From Streptococcus sp. 2342 (GTDB lineage: Bacteria; Bacillota; Bacilli; Lactobacillales; Streptococcaceae): DNA of 64,000 nucleotides. The notes under the pieces were generated by a model. That model did not search any database and was not told the origin of the DNA. It worked only from the letters and a program-made list of their open reading frames with translations. The position numbers were made by a program, and so were the translations under genes. Shown here in pieces: positions 17,361 through 26,368 of this stretch. Each line of letters begins with the position of its first letter. The stretch's first letter is position 1. The stretch spans positions 620,001 through 684,000 of the forward strand of contig NZ_VMLR01000003.1 in NCBI RefSeq assembly GCF_013276795.1, written 5' to 3'.

Positions 17361-17873
17361 ATGTTAGAAACTGGTGATTTGATTTTTGTGAGAGATGAGT
17401 CGGACATGGGGCAAGCCATCCAGATTTCAACAGGTAACTATAGCCATGTTGCTATTTATTTGGATGGGATGATTTATCATGCTAGTGGACAGGCGGGTGT
17501 TGTTTGTCAGGAATCAGCAGACTTCTTTGAGTCTAATCACTTGTACGACCTCTATGTCTACCCAGAAATGGATATCCAGTCGGTGAAGGAAAGAGCTTGT
17601 AAACATCTAGGGGCACCCTACAATGCTTCTTTCTATCCAGATGGAGAAGGTTTTTACTGTTCTCAGTATATGGTAGAAATCCTCCCCATTTTTGAAACTA
17701 TTCCCATGAAATTTGGTGATGGGGAGCAGGACATTAGTGATTTTTGGAGAGAGTATTATAGAGAACTAGGTCTGCCTGTTCCTCTGAACCAAGCTGGGAC
17801 CAATCCTAGTCAGTTGGCAACATCACCTCTGTTAGAATGTAAAGAAAGGAATCTTCATGATTCAGATTTTTAA
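17361..17873 (+). CDS. YiiX/YebB-like permuted NlpC/P60 cysteine hydrolase
   Basis: A 170-residue protein starting LETGDLIFVRDES. A catalytic-type His in NYSHVAIYL comes before the Cys in GFYCSQYMVEIL, the circularly permuted order seen in YiiX/YaeF amidases. No signal peptide is visible, so it may act in the cytoplasm. Members are predicted amidases or lipid-modifying hydrolases; the substrate is unknown. AGGAG precedes the ATG. It overlaps the DUF1803 gene by 17 nt, and transcription may read through from ppaC. Confidence 0.75.
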   Translation: MLETGDLIFVRDESDMGQAIQISTGNYSHVAIYLDGMIYHASGQAGVVCQESADFFESNHLYDLYVYPEMDIQSVKERACKHLGAPYNASFYPDGEGFYCSQYMVEILPIFETIPMKFGDGEQDISDFWREYYRELGLPVPLNQAGTNPSQLATSPLLECKERNLHDSDF

Positions 17874-18507
17874 TCCATCTCGTTTGACGAGACAGCCATT
17901 TTTTGGAGAATTGATCCGCTATCTGGACCAGCATGAGGATGTGATTCTACGGGAAATTAAGACTCAATTTCCAGATGTAGCAGTTGACAAACTCATGGAA
18001 GAGTATATAAAAGTGGGCTTGGTTCGTCGGGAAAATAAGCGTTATTACCTCAATCTTCCTATGCTTGAATCACTCGATAGTCTCGAACTGGATCAAGAGA
18101 TTTTTGTCAGCGAAGATAGCCCGGCCTATCAAGCTTTGTTGGAGCAGAGTTTTGAGACAGAATTGCGCAATCAAACCAATGCAGCTATTTTAGTTGAAAA
18201 AACAGATTTTGCGCGGACTAAAATGACCCTGTCTAATTATTTCTACAAGGTCAAACATCAGTATCCTTTGACAGAAAAACAGCAGGAACTTTATGACATT
18301 TTGGGAGATGTTAATCCTGAGTATGCCCTCAAGTATATGACGACTTTTTTGTTGAAATTTCTCAAAAAAGACCAGCTTATGCAGAAACGCCGAGACATCT
18401 TTGTGGATAGTTTAGTTGTCCTAGGTTATATTGTCCAAAATGAAGATGGAAAGTATGAGTTGGCCGTTGATTTTGACAAGGAGAGATTAACTTTCTATTT
18501 AGTGTGA
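17857..18507 (+). CDS. DUF1803-type conserved hypothetical protein
   Basis: A 216-residue soluble, helix-rich protein with a winged-helix-like start (LTRQPFFGELIRYLDQHEDVI) and many charged residues. It resembles the streptococcal DUF1803 family, whose role is unknown to me. Its start lies within the upstream YiiX-like gene and has AAAGGA upstream, so the two are co-translated. No catalytic motif is seen. Confidence 0.65.
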   Translation: MIQIFNPSRLTRQPFFGELIRYLDQHEDVILREIKTQFPDVAVDKLMEEYIKVGLVRRENKRYYLNLPMLESLDSLELDQEIFVSEDSPAYQALLEQSFETELRNQTNAAILVEKTDFARTKMTLSNYFYKVKHQYPLTEKQQELYDILGDVNPEYALKYMTTFLLKFLKKDQLMQKRRDIFVDSLVVLGYIVQNEDGKYELAVDFDKERLTFYLV

Positions 18508-18529
18508 TTGCTTTTTCTGAGCACATTGT

Positions 18530-18558
18530 TTGACTTTATCTATCGATAAGTTTATACT
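18530..18558 (+). promoter_or_regulatory. Promoter of csbD-like gene
   Basis: TTGACT and TATACT are separated by exactly 17 nt. The palindrome TATCGATA lies inside the spacer (18541-18548). Confidence 0.8.
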
Positions 18559-18565
18559 AATGTAA

Positions 18566-18582
18566 CCGATAACACATATCGG
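18566..18582. promoter_or_regulatory. Inverted repeat at the csbD-like transcription start
   Basis: CCGATA-acaca-TATCGG lies just after the expected start of transcription. It shares the TATCG half-site with the palindrome in the promoter spacer. It may be an operator. Confidence 0.45.
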
Positions 18583-18606
18583 AATAGAACTAAAGGAGAC
18601 AATCAT

Positions 18607-18798
18607 ATGTCACTTGAAAACAAATTGGAACAAGCAACAGGTGCTGTCAAAGAAGGTTTTGGTAAAGTTACTGGAGACAGCAAGACAGAACTTGAAGGAG
18701 CTGTTGAAAAAACAGTTGCTAAGGCAAAAGAAGTAGTTGAAGATGCTAAAGGTGCTGTAGAAGGTGCCGTTGAAGGTTTGAAAAACGCTTTTAAATAA
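18607..18798 (+). CDS. CsbD-like stress protein
   Basis: A 63-residue hydrophilic protein, rich in Lys, Glu and Ala, with the CsbD pattern [26 protein letters not shown] in outline. CsbD proteins are abundant general-stress proteins of unclear molecular function. AAAGGAG precedes the ATG. It is monocistronic, with a strong promoter, a dyad at the transcription start and a shared bidirectional terminator. Confidence 0.85.
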   Translation: MSLENKLEQATGAVKEGFGKVTGDSKTELEGAVEKTVAKAKEVVEDAKGAVEGAVEGLKNAFK

Positions 18799-18804
18799 AA
18801 ATAG

Positions 18805-18838
18805 AAAAAATCAAGGGTTTCATTTCCCTTGATTTTTT
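18805..18838. terminator. Bidirectional terminator between csbD-like and murE
   Basis: AAAAAATCAAGGG and CCCTTGATTTTTT form a perfect 13-bp stem with an 8-nt loop. It gives a T run on both strands and serves both convergent genes. Confidence 0.9.
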
Positions 18839-18844
18839 ACTATC

Positions 18845-20290
18845 TTATAAATAATTTTCTGCGACAGCTGCATCTCCAGGATAGGCTTCTTTCTTTCCTT
18901 GGACGATTTGGTAGCAATCGGCTCCCTTACCAGCGATAATGACAGCATCTAATTCGTGATTTGTGATAGTCATAGCTGCCTTGATGGCTTCTTGGCGATC
19001 CGCAATTTTTTCAACAGGATGATTGATGTAGCTACTAATTTCATCCGCAATGGCCATAGGGTCTTCATAGTTGGGGTCATCAGCAGTCAGAAAGACTTGA
19101 ATCTCAGGGTGTTGATTGAGGAGAAGGCCAAAGTCTTTGCGACGACTTTCTCCCTTGTTTCCTGTCGAACCTAATACCAGAGCAATATTTCCTGTTTGAT
19201 GAGTTTCTACAACATTGATGAGTTTTTTGAGACTGTCACCATTGTGGGCATAGTCGATGAAAACCTTGGCACCATTTTTCTGAGTGAGGACTTCCATACG
19301 ACCAGGAACACGGGTTGCAGCGATTCCTTTTTTGATGTCCTCAAGACTAGCTCCGAGACGGAGACAAGCAAGTCCAGCAGCAACGGCATTTTCTTGGTTG
19401 AAGTGGCCAATGAGTTGAATATCATAATCTCCAGCGAGTTTACCTCTAGCTGAGAAGCTAAAGGCTTTGGAATTCTCGATTTGGTTATCAGATTGGTTAC
19501 CATAGAAATCATGCTCTTGATCTGCCACTTGTTCTTTTAGTACAGAAAAGTGATCCATGTCACTGTTAATGATGACTGCTCGGCTATTTTCCATCAAGAG
19601 ACGCTTGTGGTAGAAGTAGTCTTCAAAGCTAGGGTGTTCAATCGGGCCGATATGGTCTGGGCTGATATTGAGGAAAACTCCCACATCAAAGGTTAGACCA
19701 TAGACACGTTTGACCAGATAGGCTTGACTGGAGACTTCCATGATGAGGTGGGTACGGTCATTTTGCACAGCTTGATGCATCATATCAAAGAGGTCAATAC
19801 TCTCAGGAGTTGTCAATGCAGACTTAAAGAAAGTCTTGCCATCTAAAGTTGTGTTCATGGTCGACAACATTGCAGGTCGATGCCCTTGAGATAAGATGTT
19901 ATAGGCGAAATAGGCTGCTGTTGTCTTACCCTTAGTACCAGTAAAGGCAAGGAGTTTGAGTTTTTTCTGTGGATTGCCATAAAACTCCATGGCAATCAAA
20001 CTCATTGCTTTCTTGATATCGCTGACGATAATGGCAGGAATACCAACCTCATAGTCTTTTTCAGCCACATACCAATCGAGTCCTTGAGAGATTGCTGAAA
20101 GAAGAAATTCCTTCTTAAAGGCAGCACCTTTAACGAAAAAGAGGCTCTTTTCTTTGGCCTTGCGACTGTCATAGCAGATGGTGTCAAATACGACATGGCT
20201 GTAGTTGTAGTGATAATGTCCTTGGTCGATAATCTCACGGAAGAGACCATCTTTCTTTAAAATATCTAATACAGTTTCAATCTTTATCAT
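18845..20290 (-). CDS. murE: UDP-MurNAc-tripeptide synthetase, L-lysine adding
   Basis: A 481-residue Mur ligase that adds the third residue to UDP-MurNAc-L-Ala-D-Glu in the cytoplasm. The ATP loop is [13 protein letters not shown]. The specificity region reads DDPNYEDP rather than the DNPR of diaminopimelate enzymes, which fits the L-lysine peptidoglycan of streptococci. It is transcribed toward the csbD-like gene. A TACAAT -10 (complement of 20298-20303) lies only a few bases from the start codon, so the leader is very short. Confidence 0.95.
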   Translation of the reverse strand: MIKIETVLDILKKDGLFREIIDQGHYHYNYSHVVFDTICYDSRKAKEKSLFFVKGAAFKKEFLLSAISQGLDWYVAEKDYEVGIPAIIVSDIKKAMSLIAMEFYGNPQKKLKLLAFTGTKGKTTAAYFAYNILSQGHRPAMLSTMNTTLDGKTFFKSALTTPESIDLFDMMHQAVQNDRTHLIMEVSSQAYLVKRVYGLTFDVGVFLNISPDHIGPIEHPSFEDYFYHKRLLMENSRAVIINSDMDHFSVLKEQVADQEHDFYGNQSDNQIENSKAFSFSARGKLAGDYDIQLIGHFNQENAVAAGLACLRLGASLEDIKKGIAATRVPGRMEVLTQKNGAKVFIDYAHNGDSLKKLINVVETHQTGNIALVLGSTGNKGESRRKDFGLLLNQHPEIQVFLTADDPNYEDPMAIADEISSYINHPVEKIADRQEAIKAAMTITNHELDAVIIAGKGADCYQIVQGKKEAYPGDAAVAENYL

Positions 20291-20320
20291 ACTTTCTATT
20301 GTAAACCGAAAGTCGTAAAT

Positions 20321-20348
20321 TTACAAGTAACAAGGAAAAGTTTATAAT
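20321..20348 (+). promoter_or_regulatory. Promoter of flippase gene, facing the murE promoter
   Basis: TTACAA at 20321-20326 and TATAAT at 20343-20348 are 16 nt apart. Read on the other strand, the same hexamer (TTGTAA) sits 17 nt from the likely murE -10, so the two promoters may overlap. Confidence 0.55.
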
Positions 20349-20395
20349 GGAAGATAAGGAGTTTTTCCTAGTTATTAAAATCAAATGAGGAATCT

Positions 20396-22018
20396 ATGTC
20401 GCACGAAAACAATCACCAGCAGGCCCAGATGTTACGGGGGACTGCTTGGCTAACGGCTAGTAACTTTATCAGTCGCCTACTTGGGGCTATTTACATTATC
20501 CCTTGGTACATCTGGATGGGGTCTTATGCGGCTACAGCAAATGGACTCTTTACCATGGGATACAATATCTATGCCTGGTTCTTGCTGGTTTCAACAGCAG
20601 GTATTCCAGTTGCAGTGGCCAAGCAAGTTGCCAAGTATAATACCATGAGAGAAGAGGAGCATAGCTTTGCCCTGATTCGGAGCTTTTTAGGATTTATGAC
20701 AGGACTAGGTCTGGTTTTTTCTTTAGTCTTGTATGTCTTTGCTCCTTGGCTAGCAGACTTGTCGGGTGTAGGGAAAGACCTGATCCCAATCATGCAGAGC
20801 TTGGCTTGGGGAGTCTTGATTTTCCCGTCTATGAGTGTTATCCGAGGATTTTTCCAAGGGATGAATAACCTCAAACCTTATGCCATGAGCCAAATCGCTG
20901 AGCAGGTCATTCGTGTTATCTGGATGCTTTTAGCTACCTTTATCATTATGAAGATTGGTTCAGGAGATTACCTAGCAGCCGTTACCCAATCGACCTTTGC
21001 GGCCTTTGTCGGTATGGTAGCCAGTTTTGGAGTTTTGATTTATTTCCTTGCTCAAGAAGGGTTACTCAAAAGAGTCTTTGAAACAGGGGATAAGATTAAC
21101 AGCAAGCGTCTTTTGGTCGATACCATTAAGGAAGCTATTCCTTTTATCTTAACAGGGTCTGCCATCCAGCTCTTCCAGATTCTGGATCAGCTGACCTTTA
21201 TCAATAGTATGAGTTGGTTTACCAATTATAGTAATGAAGACTTGGTTGTCATGTTTTCTTATTTCTCAGCCAATCCTAATAAAATCACTATGATTTTGAT
21301 TTCTGTTGGGGTTTCGATTGGGAGTGTAGGCTTGCCACTTTTGACGGAAAACTATGTCAAGGGGGACTTGAAGGCAGCTTCTCGTCTCGTTCAGGACAGT
21401 CTCACCCTACTCTTTATGTTTCTGCTACCAGCAACGGTTGGAGTGGTCATGGTCGGAGAACCTCTTTATACAGTCTTCTATGGCAAGCCAGATAGTTTGG
21501 CTCTGGGCTTATTTGTCTTTGCAGTTTTGCAGTCTATTATTTTAGGCTTGTACATGGTCTTGTCTCCAATGCTTCAGGCCATGTTCCGCAACCGCAAGGC
21601 TGTTCTCTATTTTATCTATGGTTCTATTGCCAAGCTAGTCTTGCAACTACCTACCATCGCCCTCTTCCACAGTTATGGTCCTTTGATTTCAACAACCATT
21701 GCTCTCATCATTCCTAATGTCTTGATGTATCGGGACATTTGTAAGGTAACGGGTGTCAAGCGCAAGGTGATTGTGAAGCGAACCATTTTAATCAGTTTGC
21801 TGACCCTAGTCATGTTTCTGTTAATAGGAACCATCCAGTGGCTGTTAGGATTTGTTTTCCAACCAAGTGGACGTTTGTGGAGCTTCCTTTATGTAGCTCT
21901 TGTTGGTGCCATGGGAGGAGGAGTTTATGGAGTCATGAGTCTTCGAACCCGTTTATTGGATAAGGTGATTGGAAAAGCTCAAGCAGATCGCCTGCGAGTA
22001 AAATTTAAGCTTTCGTAA
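20396..22018 (+). CDS. MOP-superfamily flippase, YtgP/MurJ-like
   Basis: A 540-residue membrane protein with about 14 hydrophobic helices, beginning MLRGTAWLTASNFISRLLGAIYIIPWY, the typical start of polysaccharide-type flippases. In streptococci, the YtgP member of this family is considered the lipid II flippase (MurJ). It would move the lipid-linked peptidoglycan precursor from the inner to the outer leaflet. Its place next to murE supports this role but does not prove it. A long-stem terminator follows. Confidence 0.8.
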   Translation: MSHENNHQQAQMLRGTAWLTASNFISRLLGAIYIIPWYIWMGSYAATANGLFTMGYNIYAWFLLVSTAGIPVAVAKQVAKYNTMREEEHSFALIRSFLGFMTGLGLVFSLVLYVFAPWLADLSGVGKDLIPIMQSLAWGVLIFPSMSVIRGFFQGMNNLKPYAMSQIAEQVIRVIWMLLATFIIMKIGSGDYLAAVTQSTFAAFVGMVASFGVLIYFLAQEGLLKRVFETGDKINSKRLLVDTIKEAIPFILTGSAIQLFQILDQLTFINSMSWFTNYSNEDLVVMFSYFSANPNKITMILISVGVSIGSVGLPLLTENYVKGDLKAASRLVQDSLTLLFMFLLPATVGVVMVGEPLYTVFYGKPDSLALGLFVFAVLQSIILGLYMVLSPMLQAMFRNRKAVLYFIYGSIAKLVLQLPTIALFHSYGPLISTTIALIIPNVLMYRDICKVTGVKRKVIVKRTILISLLTLVMFLLIGTIQWLLGFVFQPSGRLWSFLYVALVGAMGGGVYGVMSLRTRLLDKVIGKAQADRLRVKFKLS

Positions 22019-22034
22019 GATAGCATTTATAAAT

Positions 22035-22088
22035 AAAAGGAATAAGTTGAACAATCTTTTAGGAGAACTTGAAACTTATTCCTTTTTT
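22035..22088 (+). terminator. Long-stem terminator of flippase gene
   Basis: AAAAGGAATAAGTT and AACTTATTCCTTTT form a 14-bp stem with a 24-nt loop and a T run. Confidence 0.75.
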
Positions 22089-22162
22089 AGCGTCAAAATA
22101 GCTAAAATTATCTTTTGAAAGTAGAAGATGAGGTCTTTTTCGATTTTTTTTGGAAAAAATCA

Positions 22163-22191
22163 TTGACTAAACAAACTAAACGTTGTATAAT
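22163..22191 (+). promoter_or_regulatory. Promoter of aliB
   Basis: TTGACT and TATAAT are separated by exactly 17 nt. Confidence 0.85.
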
Positions 22192-22223
22192 AAAACAAAT
22201 ATTTAAATCAGGAGGTTCTGGAA

Positions 22224-24182
22224 ATGAAAAAGTCTAAGAGCAAATATCTAACCTTGGCAGGTCTTGTCCTGGGTACAGGAGTTTTATTGAGTGCCTGTGG
22301 AAATTCTAGCACAGCATCAAAAACATACAATTATGTTTACTCAAGTGATCCATCTAGTTTGAACTATCTAGCAGAAAACCGTGCAACAACAAATGATATT
22401 GTGACCAACCTGGTAGATGGTCTTATGGAAAATGACCAATATGGGAACTATGTTCCATCCTTGGCTGAGGATTGGACTGTTTCTAAGGACGGTTTAACCT
22501 ATACCTACAAACTTCGTAAGGATGCTAAGTGGTTTACTTCTGAGGGAGAAGAATATGCACCTGTAACTGCTCAGGATTTTGTAACCGGTTTGCAATATGC
22601 AGCTGATAAAAATTCAGAAGCCTTGTATCTAGTGCAGGACTCTGTTGCAGGTTTGGATGACTATATCACTGGGAAAACAAGCGACTTTTCAACTGTCGGA
22701 GTCAAGGCACTTGATGACCAAACGGTTCAATACACCTTGGCTCGACCAGAACCTTACTGGAACTCAAAAACAACCTCAACCATTCTCTTCCCAGTCAATG
22801 CAGATTTCTTGAAATCAAAAGGGGATGATTTTGGGAAGGTAGACCCTGCTAATATTTTGTACAGTGGACCTTTCTTGATGAAAGCTTTTGTTTCAAAATC
22901 TGTCATCGAATACAAGAAAAATCCTAACTACTGGGATGCTAAAAATGTCTTTGTAGATGATGTCAAATTGACCTACTATGATGGTAGTGACCAAGACGCT
23001 CTTGTTCGTAACTTTACAGACGGAGCCTATAGCTACGCTCGTCTCTATCCGAATAGTTCAAGTTATGAAGGAATTAAAGAAAAATACAAAGATGATATCG
23101 TCTATAGCATGCAAGATGCCACTTCTTACTTCTTAAACTTTAATCTGGATAGACAATCTTATAAATTCACTTCCAAGACAAGTGATGCTGAAAAGAAATC
23201 GACTCAAGAAGCGGTTCTTAATAAAAACTTCCGTCAAGCCATTAACTTTGCCTATGACCGTACGGCCTATGGAGCCCAATCTCAAGGAGAAGATGGTGCA
23301 ACTAAGATTTTGCGTAACTTGGTTGTTCCTCCAAACTTCGTAAGTATCAAGGGAAAAGACTTTGGTGAAGTAGTAGCCTCTAAGATGGTAAATTATGGCA
23401 AGGAATGGCAAGGAATCAACTTCGCGGATGCCCAAGATCCATACTACAATCCAGAGAAAGCCAAAGCCAAATTTGCAGAAGCTAAGAAAGAATTAGAAGC
23501 TAAGGGGGTAACATTCCCTATCCACTTAGATAAAAATATAGAGTTGACCAATAAGGCTGAAATTCAAGGAATCAATTCCATGAAGCAATCAATTGAGTCT
23601 GTCTTAGGTGCAGAAAATGTTGTGATTGATGTCCACCTACTTTCTACAGAGGACTATGATAGTTCAGGTTATCTAGCTCAAACAGCTGCGCAAAAAGACT
23701 ACGATCTCTACAATGGTGGTTGGAGTACGGACTATCTTGATCCATCTAGCTATCTTGATATCTTTAGTGTCAAGAATGGTGGTGTTCTGCAAAATCTTGG
23801 AATAGAGCCAGGTGAAGCCAATGACAAGGCCAAGGCTGTTGGATTGGATGTCTACACTCAAATGTTGGAAGAAGCTAATAAGGAGCAAGATCCGGCTAAA
23901 CGTTATGAAAAATATGCGGATGCCCAAGCTTGGTTGGTGGATAGCTCTCTAGCAATTCCAAATGTTTCACTTGGTGGAACACCAACATTGAGAAAAATCG
24001 TTCCTTTCTCAACACCATATTCATTGGCTGGTAATAAAGGGGTTGAATCCTATAAATACCTCAAAGTACAAGATAAGACAGTCACAAAAGACGAATATGA
24101 AAAAGCCAAAGAAAAATGGCTGAAAGAAAAAGAAGAATCCAATAAAAAAGCCCAAGAAGAATTGGCAAAACATGTAAAATAA
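22224..24182 (+). CDS. aliB: Oligopeptide-binding lipoprotein (AliB type)
   Basis: A 652-residue extracellular solute-binding protein (SBP_bac_5 / OppA family). The signal peptide ends in the lipobox LLSAC with the lipidated Cys25. The binding-protein core runs to about residue 620, and the tail is Lys/Glu-rich (KEKEESNKKAQEELAKHVK). It captures peptides for the Ami oligopeptide permease. No permease or ATPase genes are adjacent, as expected for the stand-alone AliA/AliB proteins of pneumococcus and relatives. The ribosome binding site is AGGAGG. It is monocistronic. Confidence 0.9.
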   Translation: MKKSKSKYLTLAGLVLGTGVLLSACGNSSTASKTYNYVYSSDPSSLNYLAENRATTNDIVTNLVDGLMENDQYGNYVPSLAEDWTVSKDGLTYTYKLRKDAKWFTSEGEEYAPVTAQDFVTGLQYAADKNSEALYLVQDSVAGLDDYITGKTSDFSTVGVKALDDQTVQYTLARPEPYWNSKTTSTILFPVNADFLKSKGDDFGKVDPANILYSGPFLMKAFVSKSVIEYKKNPNYWDAKNVFVDDVKLTYYDGSDQDALVRNFTDGAYSYARLYPNSSSYEGIKEKYKDDIVYSMQDATSYFLNFNLDRQSYKFTSKTSDAEKKSTQEAVLNKNFRQAINFAYDRTAYGAQSQGEDGATKILRNLVVPPNFVSIKGKDFGEVVASKMVNYGKEWQGINFADAQDPYYNPEKAKAKFAEAKKELEAKGVTFPIHLDKNIELTNKAEIQGINSMKQSIESVLGAENVVIDVHLLSTEDYDSSGYLAQTAAQKDYDLYNGGWSTDYLDPSSYLDIFSVKNGGVLQNLGIEPGEANDKAKAVGLDVYTQMLEEANKEQDPAKRYEKYADAQAWLVDSSLAIPNVSLGGTPTLRKIVPFSTPYSLAGNKGVESYKYLKVQDKTVTKDEYEKAKEKWLKEKEESNKKAQEELAKHVK

Positions 24183-24195
24183 GGATTTTTCAATA

Positions 24196-24230
24196 AAAAC
24201 GATGGTTTCAAGGAAACTGTCGTTTTTATA
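24196..24230 (+). terminator. Intrinsic terminator of aliB
   Basis: AAAAACGA and TCGTTTTT enclose an inner GTTTC-AAG-GAAAC stem. Confidence 0.85.
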
Positions 24231-24294
24231 TAGAATGATAGCAAATTTGGAAGAAAAGTACTTACATTTTTTAAATTCTTTGTTAGATTTATGA

Positions 24295-24495
24295 TATAAT
24301 AAATATAACAAAAACGTGAGAAACTATTTTCGAAAATCTATCCAATGTTGATTGAAGTATGCACATGCTAGGATGATTTTATAGGAGGGATGTTATTTAC
24401 TGAAAAAGTAAGATAAAATGTAACAAATGATAAGTTCTTCTTTTATGTGAAGAGTTCTTATCTGCCTATTTACTAATCGTTATGGAGGTAACATC
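24295..24495 (+). promoter_or_regulatory. Promoter and 190-nt leader of hypothetical gene
   Basis: A TATAAT at 24295-24300 is followed by a long leader. It holds an imperfect hairpin between GATAAGTTCTTC (from 24430) and GAAGAGTTCTTATC (ending 24462), and an AGGAGGG that directly abuts a tiny open frame with no proper spacing. Confidence 0.35.
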
Positions 24496-24951
24496 ATGGG
24501 CGCTATTATGGAGTTTGCAACAGAAAAACAGATTGAATCATTTCTCTCAACTTGTCGCATTGAAGGACAAAGGAATTTTCTGATGGCTTTCAAGAAAAAG
24601 ACATGGTTGAAATCCTTTATTGATTTTTTCATTATAGGTGGTTCCTACTATGTTCAGTCGAGTGTGAAGCCTAAAATTCTGGCATTCACACCTAAGGGGA
24701 TCTACTTGATGGACATCAGTGATGTAACTGGAAATTGTTCTAATCAAGTCGTAGAGATGTCTTGGAATCAAGTTCAAGATTTTACTTATAAGCCAGTCTT
24801 GAATACAGTTAGGCTGAACTGGCACTATCAAAATGAAGACTATATTTTTTCCGTGGATGTCGGTCAGATTAGTCAGCGTGTGGGCCAGTATCAATTTAAC
24901 AAAGAGCATTATGACTATTTATCCCAACACGATTTCTTTCAGTCAAAGTAA
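24496..24951 (+). CDS. Conserved hypothetical protein, 151 residues
   Basis: I do not recognise a named family. The protein has a short hydrophobic stretch around residues 36-52 (WLKSFIDFFIIGGSYYV) and then a set of strands (KILAFTPKGIYLMDISDV, VRLNWHYQNEDYIFSVDVG) that could form a bacterial PH-like barrel. TATGGAGG precedes the ATG by eight bases, so the start is firm. It lies alone between aliB and a BOX element, with an unusually long leader. Confidence 0.6.
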   Translation: MGAIMEFATEKQIESFLSTCRIEGQRNFLMAFKKKTWLKSFIDFFIIGGSYYVQSSVKPKILAFTPKGIYLMDISDVTGNCSNQVVEMSWNQVQDFTYKPVLNTVRLNWHYQNEDYIFSVDVGQISQRVGQYQFNKEHYDYLSQHDFFQSK

Positions 24952-25019
24952 ACTCTAGCAATCATCGTCACAAAAGAATCTGGAAGCTTTTCTGGATTCT
25001 TTTTAGCTTTACTAGCTAA

Positions 25020-25167
25020 TACTCAATGAAAATCAAAGAGCAAACTAGGAATCTAGCCGCAAGCTGCTCAAAACACGGTTTTGAGGTTGTAGATAAGACT
25101 GACGAAGTCAGTCACATATCTACGGTAAGGCGACGCTGACGTGGTTTGAAGAGATTTTCGAAGAGTA
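25020..25167 (-). repeat. BOX element with one boxB
   Basis: It has the same ends and boxA core as the element at 448-549, plus one 46-nt boxB insert (CTCAAAACACGGTTTTGAGG ... GACGAAGTC). Its length is 148 nt. It lies in the spacer before the cystathionine synthase-like gene. Confidence 0.92.
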
Positions 25168-25231
25168 TAAGTCTATAGTTTGAAACTATAACTAGCTCTT
25201 GAAAAGAAGAAAATGAGTTGATGAAAATAAG

Positions 25232-25240
25232 TGGTACAAT
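25232..25240 (+). promoter_or_regulatory. Extended -10 promoter of sulfur amino acid genes
   Basis: TGgTACAAT, 26 nt before the ATG and 65 nt after the BOX element. Confidence 0.55.
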
Positions 25241-25266
25241 AGTTACTATAGATTTGGAGGAATTGT

Positions 25267-26361
25267 ATGAGCAAGGAATTACACATTAACACAATTTTGG
25301 CCCAGGCGGGCATTAAATCAGATGAAGCGACAGGAGCTTTGGTGACACCGCTTCATTTTTCAACGACCTATCAGCATCCAGAGTTTGGTCGATCTACTGG
25401 GTTTGACTATACACGCACTAAAAACCCAACTCGCACTAAGGCTGAAGAAGTCTTGGCGGCTATTGAGTCAGCAGACTATGCTTTAGCTACTAGCTCAGGT
25501 ATGTCAGCTATTGTACTGGCCTTTAGCGTCTTTTCAGTAGGAAGTAAGGTCTTGGCTGTCCGTGACCTTTATGGAGGTTCTTTCCGCTGGTTCAATCAAG
25601 TGGAGCAGGAAGGCCGTTTCCATTTTACCTATGCCAACACAGAAGAAGAGTTGATTGCCGAGTTAGAAAAGGATGTGGATGTTCTCTATATCGAAACTCC
25701 AACCAATCCCTTGATGTTGGAATTTGACATCGAAAAATTGGCAAAATTGGCTCATGCTAAGGGGGCCAAAGTGGTGGTGGATAATACCTTCTATAGCCCT
25801 ATCTACCAACGTCCGATTGAAGATGGAGCAGATATCGTTCTTCATTCAGCAACTAAGTATCTAGCAGGGCACAATGATGTCTTGGCTGGAGTGGTTGTGA
25901 CTAATAGTTTAGAACTATACGAGAAGCTCTTTTACAATCTTAATACGACAGGGGCAGTCTTGTCTCCATTTGACAGTTATCAATTGATTCGTGGTCTCAA
26001 GACCTTGTCTCTTCGTATGGAGCGCTCAACAGCTAACGCCCAAGAAGTGGTTGCCTCTTTGAAGGATTCCCCAGCAGTTAAGGAAGTTCTCTACACTGGT
26101 CGTGGGGGCATGATTTCCTTTAAAGTAACCGATGAAACACGCATTCCTCATATTTTGAACAGTCTCAAGGTCTTCTCTTTTGCGGAAAGTTTGGGTGGAG
26201 TGGAAAGTCTCATTACCTATCCAACGACCCAAACTCACGCTGATATTCCAGCAGAAGTGCGCCATTCTTATGGTTTGACAGATGACCTCTTGCGCTTGTC
26301 AATTGGGATTGAGGATGCTAGAGATTTGATTGCAGATTTGCGTCAAGCCTTGGAAGGATAA
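25267..26361 (+). CDS. Cystathionine gamma-synthase / beta-lyase family enzyme
   Basis: A 364-residue Cys/Met-metabolism PLP enzyme. It has the PLP signature with the catalytic lysine in HSATKYLAGHND (Lys197), SSGMSAIVLAFSV for phosphate binding, and RLSIGIEDARDLIADL at the C-terminus. The family includes cystathionine gamma-synthase (metB) and cystathionine beta-lyase (metC); sequence reading alone does not tell them apart. With the adjacent MalY/PatB-type lyase it points to the cysteine-to-homocysteine route. TTTGGAGG precedes the ATG. Confidence 0.85.
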   Translation: MSKELHINTILAQAGIKSDEATGALVTPLHFSTTYQHPEFGRSTGFDYTRTKNPTRTKAEEVLAAIESADYALATSSGMSAIVLAFSVFSVGSKVLAVRDLYGGSFRWFNQVEQEGRFHFTYANTEEELIAELEKDVDVLYIETPTNPLMLEFDIEKLAKLAHAKGAKVVVDNTFYSPIYQRPIEDGADIVLHSATKYLAGHNDVLAGVVVTNSLELYEKLFYNLNTTGAVLSPFDSYQLIRGLKTLSLRMERSTANAQEVVASLKDSPAVKEVLYTGRGGMISFKVTDETRIPHILNSLKVFSFAESLGGVESLITYPTTQTHADIPAEVRHSYGLTDDLLRLSIGIEDARDLIADLRQALEG

Positions 26362-26368
26362 GACAAAG

